Source: Clostridioides difficile (GTDB lineage Bacteria > Bacillota > Clostridia > Peptostreptococcales > Peptostreptococcaceae). Taken from it: a DNA stretch of 64,000 bases. The translations under genes were made by a program, and so were the position numbers. Below the pieces are notes generated by a model. It searched no databases. It was not told the DNA's origin and was given only the letters and a program-made list of their open reading frames with translations. The stretch spans positions 434,001 through 498,000 of the forward strand of contig CP103804.1 of the NCBI GenBank assembly GCA_024919175.1, given 5' to 3'. Positions 18,364-27,077 of this stretch are shown here, in pieces (positions within the stretch are counted from its first letter, which is position 1; every line of letters starts with the position of its first letter).

Positions 18364-18858
18364 TTAGTCAATAGAGCCTTTTAAATACTTAATCTTATCT
18401 CTAAATTGAGCAGCCAATTCATACTCTTCATTTTTTATAGCTCTATCTAAATCTTCTTTTAATTCTCTAATCTCATTTTCTACACTTATTTTATAAAAAG
18501 ATTTTTTAGGTGCCTTACCTATATGTTCTATATGGCCATGTATATTTTGAAGCATTGGATTTACTTGACTGCTAAATGCATTGTAACATTCACTACATCC
18601 AAATCTTCCATTATTCTTAAATTCACTATATGTCATATTACATTTTTGGCAAACTAACTTTTCTTCAAGCTCTTTTTTAGGTTGAAATCCTAAGTTAGAA
18701 AATATATCCATCATTGAAAAAGGCATATCTAAATTAAAATTCATCTCTGTATTCTCTTTAGCACATTCACTACATAAATACATTTCTGTCTTTTCTCCAT
18801 TGACTATTTTATTGTAATATACAGATGCTTTATTTTTATTACATTTTTGACATAGCAT
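18364..18858 (-). CDS. mcsA: McsB activator McsA, zinc-binding
   Basis: 164 residues. Four CxxC motifs are present: CQKC and CSEC in the first 35 residues, then CQKC and CSEC near residues 70-95. They form two zinc-binding units. A C-terminal UVR domain (about 125-160, IRELKEDLDRAIKNEEYELA) is typical. McsA stimulates the McsB arginine kinase and responds to metal and oxidative stress. It follows ctsR by 6 bases and precedes mcsB by 15. The ATG has GGAGTGATAA upstream. Confidence 0.93.
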   Translation of the reverse strand: MLCQKCNKNKASVYYNKIVNGEKTEMYLCSECAKENTEMNFNLDMPFSMMDIFSNLGFQPKKELEEKLVCQKCNMTYSEFKNNGRFGCSECYNAFSSQVNPMLQNIHGHIEHIGKAPKKSFYKISVENEIRELKEDLDRAIKNEEYELAAQFRDKIKYLKGSID

Positions 18859-18864
18859 AAATTA

Positions 18865-19329
18865 TCACTCCTCTATACTAAATACTCCTATTATTATATT
18901 CTTTAAAACATTAGACCTTACCTTCTCTTTTAATTCATATACTGGCATACATAATGATTTATCATCTATTGCATATAATATTAGTTTTAATTCTCTTTCA
19001 CTAATTAAATTTGATTCTCTCAAACTTTCTACCAACTCTTTTGCTTTCTTATAGGATATTTGACTTCCTATTTTTTCATTCAATATTTCTCTAATATGTC
19101 CACCTTTACTTCTTCGTATTTTTTCTATCTGAACATATCCTCCGCCACCTTTTTTGCTTTCTATATAATAGCCTTTATCTATGGTAAACCTAGTCGTTAA
19201 AACATAATTTATTTGTGATGGTGCACAACTAAACAAGTTTGCTAGTTCATTTCTTTGAATCTGTATACTATTATCTTCTTCCATCAAATCTTTAATAAAT
19301 TTTTCAATTATATCTGTCATAGTTGCCAT
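18865..19329 (-). CDS. ctsR: Transcriptional repressor CtsR
   Basis: 154 residues, the family length. The winged helix includes RNELANLFSCAPSQINYVL and the glycine-rich wing ESKKGGGGYVQIEKI, the heat-sensing wing of CtsR. The C-terminal half is the dimerisation and McsB-contact region. It represses the clp genes at heptad repeats, and a perfect-looking CtsR box lies 26 bases before this start, so the operon is autoregulated. The first ATG has GGTG at good spacing; a second ATG three codons later is possible. Confidence 0.95.
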   Translation of the reverse strand: MATMTDIIEKFIKDLMEEDNSIQIQRNELANLFSCAPSQINYVLTTRFTIDKGYYIESKKGGGGYVQIEKIRRSKGGHIREILNEKIGSQISYKKAKELVESLRESNLISERELKLILYAIDDKSLCMPVYELKEKVRSNVLKNIIIGVFSIEE

Positions 19330-19354
19330 TTATATCACCACACACCTTTTTATT

Positions 19355-19371
19355 TTTGACTTTCTTTGACT
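19355..19371 (-). promoter_or_regulatory. CtsR operator box
   Basis: On the minus strand AGTCAAA-GAA-AGTCAAA: two direct heptads with a 3-base spacer, matching the CtsR consensus (A/G)GTCAAANAN(A/G)GTCAAA. It lies directly after the predicted -10, so CtsR would block transcription initiation. Confidence 0.9.
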
Positions 19372-19374
19372 ACT

Positions 19375-19403
19375 ATTCTACACCTATTATTTAAATTTTT
19401 AAA
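19375..19403 (-). promoter_or_regulatory. Predicted sigma-A promoter of the ctsR operon
   Basis: Minus-strand TTTAAA (19398-19403), 17-base spacer, TAGAAT (19375-19380), immediately upstream of the CtsR box. Confidence 0.5.
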
Positions 19404-19610
19404 GCCCTAAATTGTGTAAATTTATTTTTTTCATAATAATTTAAATTTAGGTGTCCATCTTGTGTTAAATATAAGATTCTACTTCTTACATTTATAACAA
19501 TTAAGTTCTAAAATTCTTGGTTATTAATTGATTTTTAATTTATCTATACCTTGTATTTGTAAATATACCTTCATATCATTATTATTAAACATTTCTAAAA
19601 ATAATAATAT

Positions 19611-19656
19611 AAAAAGATACTTTCTTTTATTAAAACAATTTAAGAAAGTATCTTTT
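19611..19656. terminator. Second hairpin terminator between the EF-G-like gene and ctsR
   Basis: AAAGATACTTTCTT and AAGAAAGTATCTTT form a 14-bp perfect stem with T-rich flanks on both sides, so it may act in either direction. It lies about 60 bases beyond the first terminator. Confidence 0.7.
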
Positions 19657-19719
19657 ATTCTTCACATTTTTTACTACTTTAATTTTATTTTTTCTTGTTT
19701 TATATAAAAACACATAAAA

Positions 19720-19758
19720 ACTAGATATATACTTGTTTAAAATAAGTATATATCTAGC
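19720..19758 (-). terminator. Terminator of the EF-G-like gene
   Basis: CTAGATATATACTT and AAGTATATATCTAG form a perfect 14-bp stem with a 10-base loop, followed on the minus strand by TTTTTATGTGTTTTT. Confidence 0.8.
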
Positions 19759-19823
19759 TTTAATTATAAAATTATTTTTATATAATATATGGATATTAAT
19801 TATTTAATATTCTATCTTCCTTA

Positions 19824-21752
19824 TTACTTTACAGTAGCTAATCCGATTATTTTTTCTGCAAATTGTGATGGAACCTCTCCATATCTTTCTAATTCCATTT
19901 CAAAGTATCCTCTACCTTGTGTCATTGCTCTTAAATCTATTGCATATTTAAATGTCTCTGCTTGTGGAGCCTCTGCAAATATTATTTGTTTTCCTTTATT
20001 ATCTGGTTCCATACCAAATATTTTACCTCTTCTCTTGTTTATATCTCCCATAACATCTCCCATATATTCTTCTGGAACAGTTATCTTAAGTTTCATAATA
20101 GGCTCTAATAATATTGGATGAGCTTCCTCCATACCTTTTTTAAATGCTGCACTTGCTGCCATCTTAAAAGCCATTTCAGAAGAGTCTACATCATGGTATG
20201 AACCATCATAAAGTGTAGCCTTTATATTTGTAACAGGGAAACCAGCCAATACTCCTTTTTGCATAGAATCTTTTAAACCTTTTTCTACTGCTGGTATATA
20301 TTGCTTTGGTACAGAACCACCAAATATCTCTTCTGCAAATTCAAAGTCAGATTCACATCTTTCAAATCTTATCTTTACATCTCCATATTGACCATGACCA
20401 CCTGATTGTTTCTTGTGTTTTCCTTGTACATCAGCTGTTTCCTTTATAGTTTCTCTATAAGGGACTTTAAGGTCATTTAATTCAACATCTACCCCAAACT
20501 TATCTTTCATTTTATTTTTAATTGTTTTTATGTGAAGTTCCCCTTGTCCTCCTAAAAGGGCTTGCTTTGTCTCTGTATTTCTATACCAATGTAATGTAGG
20601 GTCTTCTTCTACAAGTTTGTTTAATACAGCTGCTACCTTTTCTTCATCACCCTTATTTTTAGGATTGACAGCATAATATATTTGTGGCTTAGGGAAATCT
20701 ATCTTGTCTAAAGCTTCTGCATCTTTATCTACAGATATAGTATCTCCCGTTTTTAGAGAATTAACTTTAGTTACTACTACTACATCACCAGCCTTAGCTT
20801 TTTCTACTTCAACCAATTCACTATTTCTCAATGTATATATGTTAGCTATTTTTTCTTTTATGTTTTTGTTTATATTAAAAATTTCTTTATCTTTAGAGAT
20901 TGCACCTTGAGTAATTTTTATATATGACATTTTTCCTACAAATGGGTCAACCATAGTTTTAAATACTAATCCTTTAAATGGCTTACTCTCTTCTGTAAAT
21001 ATCGGCTCTAGATAATTTGATATTGTATCTAATATTTCTTTTGTTCCTATGTTATTTATAGTTGAGCCACATATTACAGGGATAATATCGCCTCTCTGTA
21101 TACCTATAACAATACCTTTTTGTATTTCTTCTGTAGTTAACTCTTCCCCATTAAAATACTTATCTAATATTTGGTCATCTGTTTCTGCTATAAGTTCCAT
21201 TAAAGCTTCTTTTACACTCATAGCTTGTTCTTTAAATTCACCTTCTAAATCATCTATATTTTCAAATACATTATGCAATTTGACAAAGTTTTTATCTTTG
21301 TATATAGGACTTATCATTGGAACTATTTTATTATTGTACTTTTCTCTCAACATTGCTATTGCATCTTTATATCTTGCTTTTTCATTATCTATTTTATTTA
21401 TAAACATTATCTTAGGAATACTCTCAGTTAGTTCTAATGATTTCTCTGTACCAACTTGAATAGGTGCTGTTGCATCTATTACTATTATTGCTGCATCACT
21501 TGCTCTAAGAGATGATACAACGTCTCCGCTAAAGTCAAAATATCCTGGTGTATCCAATAAGTTAAACTTATAGTCATTGTACTCTATAGGTATTAATCCC
21601 ATACTATAAGTCATATTTACCTTGTCAGTTAATTTAGGTATCTTATTAGTGTTTGCTGTGTAAGCTATAGTTTCGATTAGATTTGTTTTACCACATCCGC
21701 TATGTCCTAGTACCGCTACATTTCTCAACATGTTACTATCATAAACCTTCAT
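19824..21752 (-). CDS. EF-G-like translational GTPase (FusA2 type)
   Basis: 642 residues from the ATG at 21750-21752, which has AGGTGG 8 bases upstream. An in-frame GTG 12 bases earlier lies inside that ribosome site, so I reject it. Domain order is that of EF-G: GTPase with G1 GHSGCGKTN, G3 DTPGYFDF and G4 NKID, then domains II-V. It is about 50 residues shorter than housekeeping EF-G, and the G3 motif has Tyr where EF-G and EF-Tu carry the catalytic His (DTPGH). This marks a paralogue (FusA2-like) of uncertain job, perhaps a ribosome-associated factor with slow GTP hydrolysis. It is a single-gene unit with terminators on both sides. Confidence 0.85.
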   Translation of the reverse strand: MKVYDSNMLRNVAVLGHSGCGKTNLIETIAYTANTNKIPKLTDKVNMTYSMGLIPIEYNDYKFNLLDTPGYFDFSGDVVSSLRASDAAIIVIDATAPIQVGTEKSLELTESIPKIMFINKIDNEKARYKDAIAMLREKYNNKIVPMISPIYKDKNFVKLHNVFENIDDLEGEFKEQAMSVKEALMELIAETDDQILDKYFNGEELTTEEIQKGIVIGIQRGDIIPVICGSTINNIGTKEILDTISNYLEPIFTEESKPFKGLVFKTMVDPFVGKMSYIKITQGAISKDKEIFNINKNIKEKIANIYTLRNSELVEVEKAKAGDVVVVTKVNSLKTGDTISVDKDAEALDKIDFPKPQIYYAVNPKNKGDEEKVAAVLNKLVEEDPTLHWYRNTETKQALLGGQGELHIKTIKNKMKDKFGVDVELNDLKVPYRETIKETADVQGKHKKQSGGHGQYGDVKIRFERCESDFEFAEEIFGGSVPKQYIPAVEKGLKDSMQKGVLAGFPVTNIKATLYDGSYHDVDSSEMAFKMAASAAFKKGMEEAHPILLEPIMKLKITVPEEYMGDVMGDINKRRGKIFGMEPDNKGKQIIFAEAPQAETFKYAIDLRAMTQGRGYFEMELERYGEVPSQFAEKIIGLATVK

Positions 21753-21930
21753 ATAAGCACCCACCTTTTAAATTTATGTATTTTCTCTTAGCTGTTATTT
21801 CCTAAGAAATAGTCTAGAAAATGTTTATTATTTTTAGAATTTTTAGATAACATTTTCCTTACTAGCTTTATTTCTACATAGGGATATAATTTTCCTCTTT
21901 TTTTTAACAAATATTTAATTTAAATAAATA

Positions 21931-21974
21931 AAAACACTCTAAAATATTTAATAAAAATATTTTAGAGTGTTTTA
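21931..21974 (-). terminator. Terminator of pyruvate carboxylase gene
   Basis: AAACACTCTAAAATATTT and AAATATTTTAGAGTGTTT form an 18-bp perfect stem with a 5-base loop, 19 bases after the stop, followed by a T-rich tract on the minus strand. Confidence 0.85.
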
Positions 21975-21992
21975 TAAGTTGTTTTAATTCAA

Positions 21993-24900
21993 TTATTTCA
22001 TTATCATTAATAATTGTTTATCCTCAACCATGTCATCTTCTTTTACTTTGATTGATTTAATTACTCCATCAGTCTTAGCAACTATTATAGTTTCCATTTT
22101 CATTGCTTCTATAACTATTAATGGTTGATTTGCTTTTACTTCATCTTCTTCTTTAACCATTATTTTTATAACTTTTCCTGGTATACTTGCTCCGATTTGA
22201 AGAGGATCATTCATGTCAGCTTTCTCAACATTAGTAACTTTTCCAGAGAAGTTTCTATCTTTTATTTCCACTTCTCTAACCATTCCATTTAATTCAAAGC
22301 CTATAGTTCTAAATCCATCTTCTTTAACTTCACCAATTTCAACTAATCTTATTGTTAATACTTTACCTTCTTCTATTTCTACTTCACATTCTTCATTTTT
22401 ATTTAATCCATAGAAGAATACATCACTTTCAAGTTTAGATATATCATTATAATGTTGTAAATGTTTAATATAGTCTTCATAAACTTTTGGATATAAAGCA
22501 TAACTTATAACATTTCTTATATTTGCATTTATATCATATTTTTCATTTAGATATTTAGCTATCTCATCAAAATCTTCTGCTGGTAATAATGAACCTGGTC
22601 TTACTGTAATAGCTTCTTCACCTTTTAAAACTACTTCTTGTAAATCTTTTGGTACTCCACCTTCTGGTTGACCAATCATACCTTTACAGTAGTCTACAAC
22701 AGAATCTGGGAATGATAAATTCTTACCTTCTTCTATTATATTATTTTTATCTAATTTATTTTTAGTCATAAAGATAGCTAAATCTCCTACAACTTTTGAA
22801 GATGGTGTTACTTTTATTATATCTCCTACAACTTCATTAGCTTCTTTATATTTCTCTTTAACTTCATCAAATCTATTAACTAATCCTAAACTATCAGCTT
22901 GAGGTTTTAAGTTTGTATATTGACCTCCTGGTATTTCAAAATTGTATATTTCTGCACAAGAGTTAGTTAAGTCACTTTCAAATTTATTATAAACTTTTCT
23001 TAAATCCTTATAGTATTTTCCTAACTCATCATATCCAAATAAATCTATACCTGTATCTCTTTCTGTATTTTTAAGAGCTTCTACTATTGCATTAAGAGAT
23101 GGTTGACTTGTAAGCCCTGCCATAGATTCTAATGCCGCATCAATTATGTCTACACCAGCTTCTGATGCCATCAAACAAGTTGCTACACCATTTCCACTTG
23201 TATCATGAGTGTGTAAATGTATTGGTGCTTTTACATTTTTCTTTAGTTCTTTAACTAATGTATAAGCAGAGTAGGGTTTAAGAAGTCCTGACATATCTTT
23301 TATTGCTATTATGTCAGCTCCTAAACTTTCTAATTCTTTTGCCATCTTAATGTAATATTCTAGGTCATATTTAGTTTTAGTCTTATCTAATATATCACCT
23401 GTATAACACATAGTTGCTTCAACTATTTTTCCAGTTTCTAGAGCTGTATTAATAGATGGTTTCATATTTTCAACCCAGTTTAATGAGTCGAATATTCTAA
23501 ATACATCTATTCCTTGTTTAGCAGACTCTTTTGTAAATTCTTCTATTACATTATCTGGATAGTTTTTATATCCAACTCCATTTGATGCTCTAAGCAACAT
23601 TTGGAACATTATACTTGGTATTTCTTCTCTTAGTTTTTGTAATCTACGCCAAGGTGACTCTTTTAAGAATCTATATGCAACATCATAAGTAGCTCCACCC
23701 CACATTTCAAGTGAGAATAAATCTTTTTGATATTTTTCTGTTGGTTTAGCAACTTTTAATAAGTCATATGTTCTTAATCTTGTTGCCAATAATGATTGAT
23801 GTGCATCTCTCATTGTTGTATCTGTTAATAATAGTTTTTTATCATTTTTTATTTTTTCTATATATGCAGATTTACCTAACTTATCAAAAAGTATCTTACT
23901 TCCTTCTGACTTTGAACCTTCTTTATTCATTCTTGGTTCATGTAACGCATCAAATAATGGTTTTTCTTGACAAGCATTATCATTTACAATTACATCACCT
24001 ATAAATTGAAGTAATTTTGTTCCTCTATCTTTACTTTCTGTTATTTCAAATAAATCTGGATTTTCATCTATAAATTTAGTACTACATTTACCATTTGAGA
24101 ATATAGGATTATTTAAGACATTAACTAAAAATCCCACATTAGTTTTAACCCCTCTAACTCTAAGCTCTTTTACAGATCTTATAGTTTTATTTATTGCTCC
24201 TTGGAAGGTTCTATCCCAAGAAATTGTCTTAACTAATAAACTATCATAATGAGGGCTTATGTTCGCTCCTGTAAATCCATTTCCACCATCTAGTCTTATA
24301 CCAAACCCTGAACCAGTTCTATAAACTTGAATTTTACCTGTATCAGGCATAAATTTATTTTTAGGGTCTTCTGTAGTTATTCTACATTGGATAGAATATC
24401 CTCTTATTTCTACATCATCTTGTGATTTTATATTGATTTCTTCACTATCCAAGCTGTAACCTTGAGCTATTAGTATTTGACTTTGAACTATATCTATTCC
24501 TGTAACCATCTCTGTTACAGTATGTTCAACCTGAACTCTTGTGTTCATCTCTATAAAATAATGACCACCATTTGCATCTACTAAAAACTCTAGTGTTCCC
24601 GCATTAGAATAGCCCACATACTTTGATAACTTAACTGCGTCTTCGCATATTTCTTGTCTTACTTTATCATCTAATGAAAAAGCTGGTGCATATTCTATTA
24701 TTTTTTGATGTCTTCTTTGGACTGAACAGTCTCTTTCATATAAGTGAACTATATTTCCATAGTTGTCTCCTAATATTTGAACTTCTATATGTTTTGGATC
24801 AGCTATATATTTTTCTATAAATATAATATCTTCTCCAAATGCTTTTCTTGATTCACTACAAGCAGTTTCATATTCAAGCTCTAAATCTTCTTCGCGGTGT

Positions 24901-25424
24901 ACAATTCTCATACCTCTACCGCCACCACCATTAGATGCTTTTATCATAACAGGATAACCTATTTTGCTTGCAACTTCTTTTGCTTCTTCAGTACTTTTTA
25001 TTGCTTTTTCCACCCCTGGTATAGTTTGAACATTAACTTCTTTTGCAATTTTTTTAGAGTTTATCTTATCCCCCATCATATTCATTACTTTAGATGATGG
25101 ACCTATAAAAGTAATTCCACTTTCTTCACATTTACGAGCAAATTCTGCATTTTCTGCTAGGAAACCGTATCCTGGATGTATAGCATCAACTTTTTTTCTT
25201 TTTGCCAAGTCTATTATTCCATCCATATCTAGGTATGCATCTATTGGTCCTTTGCCTTCCCCTATTAAGTATGATTCATCTGCTTTTGTTCTAAATAATC
25301 CATATTTATCTTCTTTACTATATATACCAACACTTTTTATCCCCAATTCTGAACAGGCTCTAAATATTCTTATAGCTATTTCGCCTCTATTAGCTACTAG
25401 TATTTTATTAAACTTTTTAAGCAT
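21993..25424 (-). CDS. pyc: Pyruvate carboxylase
   Basis: 1143 residues, full length for a single-chain enzyme. In order: biotin carboxylase (about 1-455, with KASNGGGGRGMRIV and the FIEMNTRVQVEHTVTE active-site segment), carboxyltransferase (about 530-810, with DTTMRDAHQSLLATR and the metal-binding LHTHDTSGNG), the PYC/OADA conserved region, and a biotin carrier domain ending in EAMKMET near residue 1109, whose Lys carries biotin. It makes oxaloacetate from pyruvate, bicarbonate and ATP. It is monocistronic, with a promoter just upstream and a strong terminator. Confidence 0.97.
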   Translation of the reverse strand: MLKKFNKILVANRGEIAIRIFRACSELGIKSVGIYSKEDKYGLFRTKADESYLIGEGKGPIDAYLDMDGIIDLAKRKKVDAIHPGYGFLAENAEFARKCEESGITFIGPSSKVMNMMGDKINSKKIAKEVNVQTIPGVEKAIKSTEEAKEVASKIGYPVMIKASNGGGGRGMRIVHREEDLELEYETACSESRKAFGEDIIFIEKYIADPKHIEVQILGDNYGNIVHLYERDCSVQRRHQKIIEYAPAFSLDDKVRQEICEDAVKLSKYVGYSNAGTLEFLVDANGGHYFIEMNTRVQVEHTVTEMVTGIDIVQSQILIAQGYSLDSEEINIKSQDDVEIRGYSIQCRITTEDPKNKFMPDTGKIQVYRTGSGFGIRLDGGNGFTGANISPHYDSLLVKTISWDRTFQGAINKTIRSVKELRVRGVKTNVGFLVNVLNNPIFSNGKCSTKFIDENPDLFEITESKDRGTKLLQFIGDVIVNDNACQEKPLFDALHEPRMNKEGSKSEGSKILFDKLGKSAYIEKIKNDKKLLLTDTTMRDAHQSLLATRLRTYDLLKVAKPTEKYQKDLFSLEMWGGATYDVAYRFLKESPWRRLQKLREEIPSIMFQMLLRASNGVGYKNYPDNVIEEFTKESAKQGIDVFRIFDSLNWVENMKPSINTALETGKIVEATMCYTGDILDKTKTKYDLEYYIKMAKELESLGADIIAIKDMSGLLKPYSAYTLVKELKKNVKAPIHLHTHDTSGNGVATCLMASEAGVDIIDAALESMAGLTSQPSLNAIVEALKNTERDTGIDLFGYDELGKYYKDLRKVYNKFESDLTNSCAEIYNFEIPGGQYTNLKPQADSLGLVNRFDEVKEKYKEANEVVGDIIKVTPSSKVVGDLAIFMTKNKLDKNNIIEEGKNLSFPDSVVDYCKGMIGQPEGGVPKDLQEVVLKGEEAITVRPGSLLPAEDFDEIAKYLNEKYDINANIRNVISYALYPKVYEDYIKHLQHYNDISKLESDVFFYGLNKNEECEVEIEEGKVLTIRLVEIGEVKEDGFRTIGFELNGMVREVEIKDRNFSGKVTNVEKADMNDPLQIGASIPGKVIKIMVKEEDEVKANQPLIVIEAMKMETIIVAKTDGVIKSIKVKEDDMVEDKQLLMIMK

Positions 25425-25727
25425 ACTCTATTCTTCTCCTTTATTGTTTGTGTAATATTAAAGATTATAGACTAAAATACTTTATTTTTGAAGATGTTTA
25501 AGCAAGTTCCTTAATTAATAAGATAAATTTATAAATATATATAATTTTTAGACTGTATAAACCAAATTTACCTCACTAAAATTAAGGGATTTTTTTTAGA
25601 ATTTCAGACGAACTTGTGTGAAAATTTCTACAATTGACTTTATTTTATACTATTTCTTTCTCTGTTTACATAATTATTTTCATCTTTACGTAATATTTCA
25701 CATACTTTTCTCAATATAGTTCATATC
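25425..25727. other. AT-rich intergenic region upstream of pyc
   Basis: 303 bases. Apart from the pyc promoter candidate I see no gene, no strong hairpin and no known riboswitch motif. Confidence 0.6.
25464..25492 (-). promoter_or_regulatory. Candidate promoter of pyc
   Basis: Minus-strand TATAAT (25464-25469) with a weak TTCAAA-like -35 seventeen bases upstream. Transcription would start about 30 bases before the ATG. Confidence 0.45.
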
Positions 25728-26141
25728 TTAATCTATCTGTCTTAACAAACGTTTTATTACATCAGAAAGTTTTAGATGACCTAAATCTGCATATGCTATA
25801 ACTAGTATTATTTTTACTACTCCTTCCACCTCATCTAATTTATATGCTCTAGCATTTATTATTGTGTACTTTGGCATAAGTTCTTCTAAATCTAGTGCAA
25901 GTTCATCACATAAAGTCATATATTCATCAAACTTTTCCTCATCAGATAAATTAATATCATCATCTTGTTCACTTATAATAGTATCTAAGTAATCCAAATT
26001 TATGCTTAATTGATAAGCTATTATATCCTCTCTTTTTGTGCTTTTACTCAAATCTTTCTCAACTTTAAATTTACTATTTTTATCTATGATTATTTTAAGT
26101 TCTTCACTATCAACTATTTCATTTCCTATAATTATATACAA
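25728..26141 (-). CDS. Acidic hypothetical protein
   Basis: 137 residues, not recognised. No signal peptide or membrane segment. It is rich in Asp, Glu, Ile and Leu, with an acidic central stretch (EQDDDINLSDEEKFDEY) and a predicted alpha/beta content. The start is TTG at 26139-26141, supported by AGGAGGT 8 bases upstream. It lies between the terminator of the large tRNA operon and the pyc gene, on the same strand. No promoter is obvious, so readthrough from the tRNA operon or from a weak promoter around 26150 is possible. The strong ribosome site and the length argue for a real gene. Confidence 0.65.
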   Translation of the reverse strand: MYIIIGNEIVDSEELKIIIDKNSKFKVEKDLSKSTKREDIIAYQLSINLDYLDTIISEQDDDINLSDEEKFDEYMTLCDELALDLEELMPKYTIINARAYKLDEVEGVVKIILVIAYADLGHLKLSDVIKRLLRQID

Positions 26142-26171
26142 TTTTTTTACCTCCTAAATATAAAACTTTTT

Positions 26172-26211
26172 TAATCAAAAATAAAACCTCTAGTAAAATT
26201 ACTAGAGGTTT
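26172..26211 (-). terminator. Terminator of the rrn-tRNA operon
   Basis: AAACCTCTAGTAA and TTACTAGAGGTTT form a 13-bp perfect stem with a two-base loop, then TTTTATTTTTGATT on the minus strand. It follows the last tRNA of the cluster by 5 bases. Confidence 0.9.
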
Positions 26212-26215
26212 GCAC

Positions 26216-26291
26216 TGGTGGGATTAACAGGGCTCGAACCTGTGACCCCCTGCTTGTAAGGCAGGTGCTCTCCCAGCTGAGCTATAATCCC
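26216..26291 (-). tRNA. tRNA-Val(TAC), distal copy
   Basis: Cloverleaf with loop CTTACAA, anticodon TAC, encoded CCA. Last tRNA of the operon, outside the duplicated block. Confidence 0.97.
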
Positions 26292-26303
26292 TCGATATTT
26301 ATA

Positions 26304-26380
26304 TGGTGCGCCCAAAGGGACTCGAACCCCTAACCTTCTGATTCGTAGTCAGACACTCTATCCAGTTGAGCTATGAGCGC
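26304..26380 (-). tRNA. tRNA-Arg(ACG)
   Basis: Loop CTACGAA, anticodon ACG, read as inosine after TadA action (tadA is at 40341). Encoded CCA. Single copy here, outside the duplicated block. Confidence 0.97.
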
Positions 26381-26387
26381 ATTTTAT

Positions 26388-26461
26388 TGGAGGCGACACC
26401 CAGATTTGAACTGGGGATCAAGGAGTTGCAGTCCACTGCCTTACCACTTGGCTATGTCGCC
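26388..26461 (-). tRNA. tRNA-Cys(GCA), repeat unit 1
   Basis: Loop CTGCAAC, anticodon GCA, encoded CCA. The anticodon stem appears to carry a U-U mismatch (positions 28-42), also present in the other copy. T loop TTCAAAT, where the other copy has TTCGAAT. Confidence 0.93.
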
Positions 26462-26468
26462 GCCTTTT

Positions 26469-26544
26469 TGGTGATCTATCCGCGACTCGAACGCGGGACA
26501 CCCTGATTAAAAGTCAGGTGCTCTACCGACTGAGCTAATAGACC
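26469..26544 (-). tRNA. tRNA-Lys(TTT), repeat unit 1, first
   Basis: Loop CTTTTAA, anticodon TTT, encoded CCA. Confidence 0.97.
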
Positions 26545-26552
26545 ATATTAGT

Positions 26553-26630
26553 TGGGGTGGATAATGAGAGTCGAACTCACGACCTCCAGAGCCACAATCT
26601 GGCGCTCTAACCAACTGAGCTATACCCACC
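26553..26630 (-). tRNA. tRNA-His(GTG), repeat unit 1
   Basis: Loop TTGTGGC, anticodon GTG. An extra 5' G (G-1) is encoded opposite C73, the histidine identity element. CCA encoded. Confidence 0.97.
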
Positions 26631-26649
26631 ATATACCTTTAATTTAATG

Positions 26650-26726
26650 TGGTGGGCCATCAGGGACTCGAACCCCAGACCTACCGGTTATGAGCCGGGC
26701 GCTCTAACCAACTGAGCTAATGGCCC
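26650..26726 (-). tRNA. tRNA(CAT), probable Ile2 (lysidine), repeat unit 1
   Basis: Loop CTCATAA, anticodon CAT, CCA encoded. Acceptor arm GGGCCAT has C4 and C5, as in tRNA-Ile2 substrates of TilS, and the body resembles B. subtilis tRNA-Ile2. Inferred to read AUA. An elongator Met annotation is the alternative. Confidence 0.75.
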
Positions 26727-26737
26727 ACATTAAATCT

Positions 26738-26814
26738 TAGTAGCGGTAATAGGAGTCGAACCTATGACCTTTCGGGTATGAACCGAACGCTCTAGCCAAC
26801 TAAGCTATACCGCC
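26738..26814 (-). tRNA. tRNA(CAT), probable elongator Met, repeat unit 1; CCA mutated
   Basis: Loop TTCATAC, anticodon CAT; acceptor GGCGGTA and loop resemble the B. subtilis elongator tRNA-Met. The 3' trinucleotide reads CTA instead of CCA, whereas the second copy has CCA. It needs the CCA-adding enzyme. Confidence 0.8.
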
Positions 26815-26820
26815 ATATTT

Positions 26821-26896
26821 TGGTGCCCAGAGGCGGAATCGAACCACCGACACGGGGATTTTCAGTCCCCTGCTCTACCGACTGAGCTATCTGGGC
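26821..26896 (-). tRNA. tRNA-Phe(GAA), repeat unit 1
   Basis: Loop CTGAAAA, anticodon GAA, CCA encoded. Confidence 0.97.
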
Positions 26897-26899
26897 ATT

Positions 26900-26988
26900 T
26901 GGCGGAGAGGGTGGGATTCGAACCCACGGCCCCTTTCGAAGTCACTGGTTTTCAAGACCAGCTCCTTAAACCACTCGGACACCTCTCC
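26900..26988 (-). tRNA. tRNA-Ser(TGA), repeat unit 1
   Basis: Class II tRNA with a long variable arm, loop CTTGAAA, anticodon TGA, CCA encoded. Confidence 0.97.
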
Positions 26989-26990
26989 AT

Positions 26991-27066
26991 TGGTGATCTA
27001 TCCGCGACTCGAACGCGGGACACCCTGATTAAAAGTCAGGTGCTCTACCGACTGAGCTAATAGACC
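26991..27066 (-). tRNA. tRNA-Lys(TTT), repeat unit 1, second
   Basis: Appears identical to the copy at 26469. Anticodon TTT, CCA encoded. Its positional counterpart in unit 2 is decayed. Confidence 0.97.
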
Positions 27067-27077
27067 ATGCTTTTATT

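Larger units (their letters stand above)
19330..19823. other. Intergenic region between the EF-G-like gene and ctsR
   Basis: 494 bases without a protein gene. It contains the ctsR promoter and operator at its right end and two hairpins (19611-19656 and 19720-19758). The interval of about 60 bases between the hairpins, and 19404-19610, are AT-rich with nothing recognisable. Confidence 0.7.

Noticed and set aside
21753..21764. Upstream GTG start for the EF-G-like gene
   Set aside because: It lies inside the AGGTGG ribosome site of the ATG at 21750-21752.
25425..25727. Riboswitch upstream of pyc
   Set aside because: No strong hairpin or known conserved motif found; only an AT-rich leader and a promoter candidate.
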